10,243 bases of DNA, taken from assembly GCA_023150215.1 (NCBI GenBank), contig JAKLLJ010000099.1, positions 1-10,243 of the forward strand, written 5' to 3'. Of this stretch, positions 1 to 4,290 are shown piece after piece (the first letter of the stretch is position 1; the number at the start of each line of letters is the position of its first letter). The DNA is from Thauera sp. GTDB taxonomy: Bacteria > Pseudomonadota > Gammaproteobacteria > Burkholderiales > Rhodocyclaceae. Position numbers and translations under genes: made by a program. Below the pieces are notes generated by a model. It was not told the DNA's origin, made no database searches, and saw only the letters and a list, made by a program, of their open reading frames with translations.

Positions 1-107
1 ACCCGGTGCTGCTTGCCGCCGCCGAAGGCGAACAGGTCCACCAGCAGCATCGTCCCCACGATGGCGGCAAAGGCCGCCCACATCCACCACGTTCCGATCG
101 ATTCCAT
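1..107 (-). CDS. TerC/Alx-family integral membrane protein (N-terminal part)
   Basis: Only the first 35 codons are in the window; the gene runs off the left edge. The start is the ATG at 107-105, with a GGAG ribosome binding site at 117-114, six bases away. The protein opens MESIGTWWMWAAFAAIV and continues with a hydrophobic first membrane segment (about residues 8-28) ending in MLLVDLFAFGGG. The spacing of W, F, ML and DL matches the N-terminus of E. coli Alx and other TerC-family proteins as I recall them. These are polytopic inner-membrane proteins linked to manganese efflux or homeostasis, to alkaline pH response in the case of Alx, and to tellurite resistance in plasmid TerC. The assignment is strengthened by the yybP-ykoY riboswitch directly upstream, a usual partner of this family. 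Other Mn exporters can sit behind the same riboswitch (MntP, P-type ATPases), but their N-termini do not look like this. Confidence 0.85.
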   Translation of the reverse strand, partial: MESIGTWWMWAAFAAIVGTMLLVDLFAFGGGKQHR

Positions 108-121
108 CGCGCGCTCCGCAC

Positions 122-159
122 AAAAACAAAAAAGGCCTGTTCCCGAAGGACACAGACCC
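122..159 (-). terminator. Intrinsic terminator in the riboswitch leader
   Basis: On the minus strand a stem of ten pairs with one bulged G closes on a TTCG tetraloop. The 5' arm is 159-148, the loop 147-144 and the 3' arm 143-134. It is followed at once by TTTTTTGTTTTT (133-122). It lies after the aptamer and before the ribosome binding site and ATG of the TerC/Alx gene. It can therefore stop transcription inside the leader and is the likely output of the riboswitch. The UUCG-type loop and long U tract make it a strong candidate. Confidence 0.85.
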
Positions 160-181
160 TTGCGTAAGCTTTGCGCGCACG

Positions 182-313
182 GACCTTGCCCCTTGGGCAA
201 GGTCTCGCTTGCAACGACTGAACGGATTCGGTCGTTGCCCCCGGCACCGGGAGACGGTCTGGTGACCGTGCTGCCGTATTGACGATGCCGGAGCGGAAAA
301 GCTACTCCCCTTG
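182..313 (-). promoter_or_regulatory. yybP-ykoY manganese riboswitch
   Basis: The minus strand carries the family's two signature segments. CAAGGGGAGTAGC (313-301) opens the element and GCGAGACCTTG (208-198) closes it. P1 pairs 313-309 with 202-198. Inside, P2 pairs CCGGCA (291-286) with TGCCGG (246-241). P3 is ACGGTC/GACCGT (269-264 with 259-254). A further hairpin pairs GCAACGAC (238-231) with GTCGTTGC (218-211). The family binds Mn2+ and usually raises expression of Mn-export or TerC-type genes when Mn is high. Right after P1, GACCTTGCCC (204-195) can instead pair with the complementary 191-182 in a ten-base-pair hairpin, which excludes P1. That hairpin is the natural switching helix. The element lies between a promoter at 323-352 and a terminator at 122-159, so control of transcription elongation is inferred. 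Confidence in the family is high; the direction of the switch is inferred from the family. Confidence 0.93.
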
Positions 314-322
314 ATGGACTGG

Positions 323-352
323 ATTCTGTCTGTTGCACTGCGGGAGTGTCAA
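323..352 (-). promoter_or_regulatory. Sigma70-type promoter of the riboswitch/TerC transcript
   Basis: Read on the minus strand, a perfect -35 box TTGACA (352-347) is followed by an 18-base spacer and a -10 box CAGAAT (328-323, four of six consensus bases). Transcription would start near 316-318, a few bases before the first conserved base of the riboswitch at 313. That is the placement expected for a riboswitch leader, and it gives a 5' leader of about 210 bases before the ATG at 107. Confidence 0.75.
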
Positions 353-421
353 GGTCGGCGTAGTGGATCGTGGCGGGAAAGGGGGGTGCCTTATTGCATT
401 GCAGCATCGGGCGAACGCATG

Positions 422-497
422 GCACGGGTGCGCGGTCGACACCCCGTGCTGGCTGGGGCATCATCGGCGGCGTCCGGCCCGCCCGTCATGCACGGGC
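422..497 (+). repeat. GCACGGG inverted repeats upstream of the CNNM gene
   Basis: GCACGGG (422-428) is complementary to CCCGTGC (443-449), giving a seven-pair hairpin with a 14-base loop. A second hairpin pairs CGCCCGT with ACGGGCG around 480-497, and contains GCACGGG again (490-496). The third copy could also pair with the middle one, so the two folds compete. They lie in the 5' region of the CNNM gene, whose start at 534 has no clear ribosome binding site. Whether this is a leader structure, a protein-binding repeat or chance in GC-rich DNA cannot be decided here. I see no convincing plus-strand promoter or small gene between 353 and 533. Confidence 0.35.
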
Positions 498-533
498 GCT
501 CGCCGGCACCCCTCTATCAACCACCTCGAATCC

Positions 534-1877
534 ATGGAAATCCTCTTTCTGATCGGCCTCATCGTCCTCAACGGCGTCTTCGCCATGTCCGAGATCGCGC
601 TCGTCACCGCGCGCCGGGCACGCCTCGCACGGCTGGCCGAGGACGGAGACGGCGCGGCCGAGGTGGCGATCAAGCTCGGCGAGGACCCGACCCGTTTCCT
701 GTCCACCATCCAGATCGGCATCACCTCGATCGGCATCCTCAACGGCATCGTCGGCGAGGCCGCGCTTGCCGGGCCGCTGGCCGACTGGCTGCAGGGCCTG
801 GGCATGGAGCAGGGCGTGAGCGAGATCGGCTCGACCGTGCTGGTCGTGGTGGTCATCACCTATGTGTCGATCGTGGTCGGCGAGCTGGTGCCCAAGCGCA
901 TCGGCCAGATCGACCCGGAGGGCATCGCCCGTCTGGTGGCGCGGCCGATGAACGTGCTGGCGGTGGCCTCGCGTCCCTTCGTGTACCTGCTCGCCGGCTC
1001 CACCGCGCTGCTGCTGCGCATCATGGGCCAGCGCGAGAGTACCGGCCCGAGCGTGACCGAGGAGGAGATCCACGCCATGCTGGTCGAGGGCTCGGAGGCG
1101 GGCGTGATCGAGAAGAGCGAGCACGAGATGGTGCGCAACGTGTTCCGCCTCGACGACCGCCAGATCGCCTCGCTGATGGTGCCGCGCGCGGATATCGTTT
1201 CGCTCGACCTGGAGCGCCCGCTGGAAGAGAACCTCGAGCTGGTGGCGTCCTCGTCCTACTCGAGCTTCCCGGTGTGCCGTGGCGGGCTCGACGACATCCT
1301 CGGCATCGCCAGCGCCAAGAAGCTGTTCAACCAGTCGCTGCGCGGCGAGGTCATCGACCTGACCAAGGACTTGCAGTCACCCGTCTACGTTCCCGAATCG
1401 CTGACCGGCATGGAACTGCTCGACCAGTTCCGCTCGTCCGGCACCTACACCGTGTTCGTGATCGACGAGTACGGCGAGGTCCAGGGCATGGTCACGCTGC
1501 ACGACGTGATCGAGTCGGTGACCGGCGAGTTCCTGCCGCACGACACCGAGGAGGCCTGGGCGGTGCAGCGCGAGGACGGCTCCTGGCTGCTCGACGGCCT
1601 GATCCCGATCGTCGAACTCAAGGACCGCCTCGGCATCAAGACGGTGCCGGAAGAGGACAAGGGCCGCTACCACACGCGGTCGGGCATGGTGATGTGGCTG
1701 CTCGGCCGCCTGCCGGGCACCGGCGATATCGCCACCTGGGAGAACTGGCGCCTCGAGGTGATCGACCTCGACGGCAAGCGCATCGACAAGGTGCTGGCGA
1801 GCCGCCTGCCCGAGCCGGCCGACGAGATCGGCGCGGAGCAGGAGGCCGGCGCCGAAGACCGGGGCGAGGCCGCATGA
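534..1877 (+). CDS. CNNM/CBS-pair/CorC-HlyC domain membrane protein
   Basis: This 447-residue protein has the standard three-part build of the CorC/HlyC-like family. A CNNM (DUF21) transmembrane domain spans about residues 1-165, with the family motif SEIALVTARRARL (19-31) and GELVPKRIG (116-124). A CBS pair follows at about 205-333, including LMVPRADIVSLD (214-225) and VIDEYGEVQGMVTLHDVIE (309-327). A C-terminal CorC_HlyC domain sits at about 345-425, before a short acidic tail. Relatives act in the inner membrane in Mg2+ or Co2+ export or its regulation; the 'hemolysin' label is historical. I chose the ATG at 534 because family homology begins exactly there (MEILFLIGLIVLNGVF). The open frame extends upstream to 333, but that part is low-complexity and unlike the family. 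No Shine-Dalgarno sequence precedes 534. The gene overlaps the next one by ATGA and is divergent from the Mn-controlled TerC gene. The substrate is not established. Confidence 0.93.
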   Translation: MEILFLIGLIVLNGVFAMSEIALVTARRARLARLAEDGDGAAEVAIKLGEDPTRFLSTIQIGITSIGILNGIVGEAALAGPLADWLQGLGMEQGVSEIGSTVLVVVVITYVSIVVGELVPKRIGQIDPEGIARLVARPMNVLAVASRPFVYLLAGSTALLLRIMGQRESTGPSVTEEEIHAMLVEGSEAGVIEKSEHEMVRNVFRLDDRQIASLMVPRADIVSLDLERPLEENLELVASSSYSSFPVCRGGLDDILGIASAKKLFNQSLRGEVIDLTKDLQSPVYVPESLTGMELLDQFRSSGTYTVFVIDEYGEVQGMVTLHDVIESVTGEFLPHDTEEAWAVQREDGSWLLDGLIPIVELKDRLGIKTVPEEDKGRYHTRSGMVMWLLGRLPGTGDIATWENWRLEVIDLDGKRIDKVLASRLPEPADEIGAEQEAGAEDRGEAA

Positions 1878-2998
1878 TCGACCAGGTCGCCGAGAAGGTC
1901 GTCCGCCGTGTCATCCTCGGCTTCCTGCTCGGCGGCCTGTTGCTGCTGAGCTATGCGGTGCTGCACCTGTTCATCGTGCCGGTGGCGTGGGCGGTGATCA
2001 TCGCCTATGCAACCTGGCCGGCCTATCACCCGCTGCGCAAGTGCCTGCCACACTACCCCACGATCACCGCGCTGCTGATGACGCTGCTGCTGAGCGCGGC
2101 CTTCGTGCTGCCGGCCCTGTGGATCGGCATGCTGCTGCGCACCGAGGTCGGGGTGGCGATCGCCGCGGTGACCGCGCAGATTCGCGAAGGGGCTTTCGCG
2201 CTGCCCGAGTTCATCCGCGCGCTGCCGTGGATCGGCGACGACCTGCAGGCGATGGTGGTCGAGCTCACCCGCGAGCCGGAGGCGCTGCGTGCCCAGCTCA
2301 CCGAGTGGGTGCGCCAGGGCAGCGACCTGGTGCTGACGCTGATCGGAGACGTCGGGCGCAACGCGGCCAAGCTCGGTTTCGCGCTCATCACGGTGTTCTT
2401 CCTCTACCGCGACGGCGAGCGCGTGCTCGAGCAGGTGGTGGCGGTGCTGCGCCGCTTCCTCGGCGAGCGCCTGGATCCCTACCTCGCCGCGGTGGGCGGG
2501 ATGACCAAGGCGGTGGTGTGGGGATTGATCGCCACCGCGATCGGCCAGGGCGTCGTCGCCGGGCTGGGCTACTGGTGGGCGGGCGTGCCGGCGCCGGTGC
2601 TGCTGGGCGCGATCACCGCGGTGATCGCGATGATCCCGTTCGGCACGCCCTTCGCCTGGGGTTCGATCGGGGCGTGGCTGCTGGTGACTGGCAACACCGT
2701 CGAGGGCATCGGCCTGCTGCTGTGGGGCGCGCTGGTGGTGAGCTGGGTGGACAACCTGGTGCGCCCGCTGGTGATCAGCAACGCGACCCGCATCCCTTTC
2801 CTGCTGGTGATGTTCGGCGTGCTCGGCGGCCTGGCCGCGTTCGGGCTGGTCGGGCTGTTCCTCGGCCCGGTGGTGTTGGCGGTGTTGATGGCGGTGTGGC
2901 GCGAGTGGCTGGAGGAGTCCGATTTCGCGCGCCTTGCGGCGATCGTTGGGCCTGCACGTGCCGGGGAGGACGGGAAGGGGAGCGGTGGGCGGTCCTGA
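1874..2998 (+). CDS. AI-2E family transporter (PerM/YdiK-like)
   Basis: This is a 374-residue polytopic inner-membrane protein. Its ATG lies inside the end of the CNNM gene (ATGA at 1874-1877), with a GAGG four bases upstream, which suggests translational coupling. Hydrophobic segments lie at about 13-30, 33-50, 65-88, 160-178, 212-236, 240-270, 276-293 and 305-345. A soluble stretch at about 90-155 separates the halves. The family's most conserved block is present near the C-terminus: VDNLVRPLVISNATRIPFL (292-310), followed by FGVLGGL and GLFLGPVV. Family members include E. coli YdiK, PerM and TqsA (linked to autoinducer-2 release) and Na+/H+ antiporters, so the annotated name does not prove AI-2 transport. 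Length is typical. The C-terminal tail (about 358-374) is Gly/Ser/charge-rich and probably disordered. The gene ends seven bases before the first of the REP-like hairpins. Confidence 0.92.
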   Translation: MIDQVAEKVVRRVILGFLLGGLLLLSYAVLHLFIVPVAWAVIIAYATWPAYHPLRKCLPHYPTITALLMTLLLSAAFVLPALWIGMLLRTEVGVAIAAVTAQIREGAFALPEFIRALPWIGDDLQAMVVELTREPEALRAQLTEWVRQGSDLVLTLIGDVGRNAAKLGFALITVFFLYRDGERVLEQVVAVLRRFLGERLDPYLAAVGGMTKAVVWGLIATAIGQGVVAGLGYWWAGVPAPVLLGAITAVIAMIPFGTPFAWGSIGAWLLVTGNTVEGIGLLLWGALVVSWVDNLVRPLVISNATRIPFLLVMFGVLGGLAAFGLVGLFLGPVVLAVLMAVWREWLEESDFARLAAIVGPARAGEDGKGSGGRS

Positions 2999-3004
2999 TC
3001 CGCA

Positions 3005-3032
3005 GGTTCGCACCTTCCGGCGCTCCTACAGG
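3005..3032 (-). repeat. REP-like hairpin, copy 1
   Basis: Read on the minus strand this copy has TGTAGGAGCGCCGG followed by AAGGTGCGAACC. Its core stem pairs GCGCC (3023-3019) with GGTGC (3014-3010) through one G-T pair, across a GGAA loop (3018-3015). The flank TGTAGGAGC and tail GCGAACC match copy 2 and resemble the widespread REP sequences of pseudomonads and related proteobacteria. It lies just after the stop codon of the AI-2E-family gene. Confidence 0.7.
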
Positions 3033-3053
3033 GGCCGCCGCGTTATGGCACCG

Positions 3054-3080
3054 CTGCAGGAGCGGCGGAAGCCGCGAACC
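3054..3080 (+). repeat. REP-like hairpin, copy 2
   Basis: CTGCAGGAGCGGCGG, then AAGCCGCGAACC. The core stem is GCGGC (3062-3066) with GCCGC (3071-3075) across a GGAA loop (3067-3070). This copy is inverted relative to copies 1 and 3, giving the opposed arrangement typical of REPIN/BIME clusters. The stem bases differ from copy 1 but pairing is kept. Confidence 0.75.
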
Positions 3081-3121
3081 GGGCGACCGGCAATGGAGGT
3101 GTGCGAGGATCCCGCCGCCGC

Positions 3122-3147
3122 GTTGGCGCCTTCCGGCGCTCCTGCGG
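3122..3147 (-). repeat. REP-like hairpin, copy 3
   Basis: Read on the minus strand: CCGCAGGAGCGCCGG, then AAGGCGCCAACG. The stem GCGCC (3139-3135) pairs with GGCGC (3130-3126) across GGAA (3134-3131). It ends 13 bases past the ParA stop codon. The three copies fill most of the 161-base gap between two convergent genes; no T tract follows any of them, so they are not classical terminators. Confidence 0.7.
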
Positions 3148-3159
3148 GAAACGCGAAGC

Positions 3160-3939
3160 TCAGGTGCCGTACTTGCGCAGCAGGGTGTCGTGCAGTGCGA
3201 CGAATTCCTGCGACAGCTTGTGCCGGGGATCGAGGTGGATCATCGGCTTGGCTTGCTCGTGCGATTCCTTGATCTTCACCGAGGCCGACAGGTAGGGCTG
3301 CAGCACGGGGAGGCCCTCGTCGATCAGCTCCTGCACCACCTTTTGCGGCAGGCTGGCGCGCGGCTGGAACTGGTTGACCACGATGCCCTCGACTTCGAGC
3401 TTGCGGTTGTGGTCGGACCTGATCTCCTCCACGTTCTCGAGCAGCGAATAGAGCGCCTTGCGCGAGAATTCGTCGCAGTCGAAGGGGATCAGGCAGCTGT
3501 CGGCGGCGATCAGGGCGGAGCGCGTGAAGAAGTTGAGCGCGGGCGGCGTGTCGATGAACACGCAGTCGAAGTCCGCGGCCAGTTCTTCAAGCGCGTCGCG
3601 CAGCTTGTAGATCTTGTAGCGCGACTCGAGCTTGGACTGCAGTTCCTCGAGCTGTGGGTGCGAGGGCATCACGTGCAGGTGCTCGAAGGGTGTGGTGGCG
3701 ATGAATTCGCGGGTGTCGCGCGGGTTGAGCTTGAAGTTGAGGGTCTGGTCGAAGAAGTCGGCGAGGGTGGTCTCAAGCGTGTCCATGCCGGCGCCGAGCA
3801 GGTACTGGGTCGAGTTGCCCTGCGGATCGAGGTCGATCACCAGGGTGCGCTTGCCCTGCAGGGCGCTGATCGCCGCCAGGTTGCAGGTGATCGTCGACTT
3901 GCCCACGCCGCCCTTCTGATTGAATACCACCCTTCGCAT
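3160..3939 (-). CDS. ParA-family ATPase, orphan (no ParB beside it)
   Basis: This 259-residue protein starts at ATG 3939-3937, with GGGGAG about seven bases upstream. It opens MRRVVFNQKGGVGKST, carrying the deviant Walker A motif KGGVGKST (9-16) with signature Lys9 and Lys14. The A' motif DLDPQGNST (37-45) and Walker B CVFIDTPP (126-133) follow. These are the hallmarks of ParA/Soj/MinD-like P-loop ATPases that dimerise on ATP and position DNA or protein cargo on the nucleoid. The very short N-terminus lacks the helix-turn-helix extension of the larger plasmid (type Ia) ParAs, so it is Soj-like. The frame is open up to 4068, but family homology starts at 3939. No ParB, parS-like array or other cargo gene lies next to it; maeB is divergent and the AI-2E gene convergent. 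Its cargo is therefore unknown. It is unlikely to be the main chromosomal parA, which normally sits with parB near the origin. Confidence 0.92.
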   Translation of the reverse strand: MRRVVFNQKGGVGKSTITCNLAAISALQGKRTLVIDLDPQGNSTQYLLGAGMDTLETTLADFFDQTLNFKLNPRDTREFIATTPFEHLHVMPSHPQLEELQSKLESRYKIYKLRDALEELAADFDCVFIDTPPALNFFTRSALIAADSCLIPFDCDEFSRKALYSLLENVEEIRSDHNRKLEVEGIVVNQFQPRASLPQKVVQELIDEGLPVLQPYLSASVKIKESHEQAKPMIHLDPRHKLSQEFVALHDTLLRKYGT

Positions 3940-4290
3940 TGCCGTCTCCCCTGTCGTCTGTGCGTGCGCGCGCGCCGGACTCGCATTCTGCCAAAAACCG
4001 GCGGTGCCGGCGTGGCGGCGATGGTCGCGCCGTGCCTGATATCCCGCATCACGACCGGGCGTGTCCAATCAGGAGGCGCTGGAGTAAACTCGCGCGGCGC
4101 CGATCGACGGTGTTCCCGAGCCGGATGGCGCCGACAACAAAGCAGATCTTCGAGTCCTTTCCCGGGCGAAGTCCCGGGGCATGCACCGAACCCTTCCTCC
4201 CTCGACGGGAGTCGTGGTGGTGCGCGACGTTCTCGAAGCGAGCCTGCAAGAACGCAAATCGAATATTTCAATATCTCGAGAGGGGAGAAC
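3940..4290. other. Divergent intergenic region between parA-like gene and maeB
   Basis: This 351-base region must hold the promoters of both flanking genes, but no strong consensus pair is visible. Weak candidates: a -10-like TAAACT at 4085-4090 (plus) with a poor -35, and a minus-strand CAGAAT at 3990-3985 without a good -35. Symmetric elements: GAGT-AA-ACTC (4082-4091), CTCG-AAG-CGAG (4232-4242), CGAC-GGGA-GTCG (4203-4214) and an AT palindrome at 4263-4274. An alternating pyrimidine/purine run (3959-3975) lies in the parA-like leader. CCCGGG occurs twice 12 bases apart near 4160-4180. I see no coding sequence here. Confidence 0.5.
4263..4274. promoter_or_regulatory. AT palindrome just upstream of maeB
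   Basis: ATATT-TC-AATAT is a perfect five-base inverted repeat around a two-base centre. It is in the most AT-rich patch of the intergenic region, followed by CTCGAG (4275-4280) and the maeB ribosome binding site AGGGGAG (4281-4287). Its position fits an operator, a -10 region or a leader hairpin; none can be chosen from sequence alone. Confidence 0.3.

Noticed and set aside
13..282. 89-codon plus-strand frame over the TerC start and riboswitch
   Set aside because: It lies opposite a well-supported riboswitch and membrane-protein gene and encodes no recognisable protein.
311..1873. Upstream extension of the AI-2E gene frame across the CNNM gene
   Set aside because: The extension is Arg/Gly/Pro-rich shadow sequence in another frame; family homology begins at the ATGA overlap at 1874.
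1667..3013. 448-codon minus-strand frame opposite the CNNM/AI-2E operon
   Set aside because: His/Gln/Arg-rich low-complexity shadow of real genes; no family resemblance.
3991..4010. Terminator-like CCGG-loop-CCGG followed by five T (minus strand) in the parA-like leader
   Set aside because: The stem is only four pairs and the T run short; too weak to call an attenuator.
3940..4068. 43-residue N-terminal extension of the ParA protein
   Set aside because: The extension is Arg/His/Ala-rich, ParA homology begins at MRRVVFNQKGG, and a GGGGAG ribosome binding site precedes that ATG.
1987..4290. Long upstream extension of the maeB frame, giving a 1532-residue protein
   Set aside because: The extra part runs out of frame through the AI-2E gene and antisense through the ParA gene; MaeB homology and a ribosome binding site both start at 4291.
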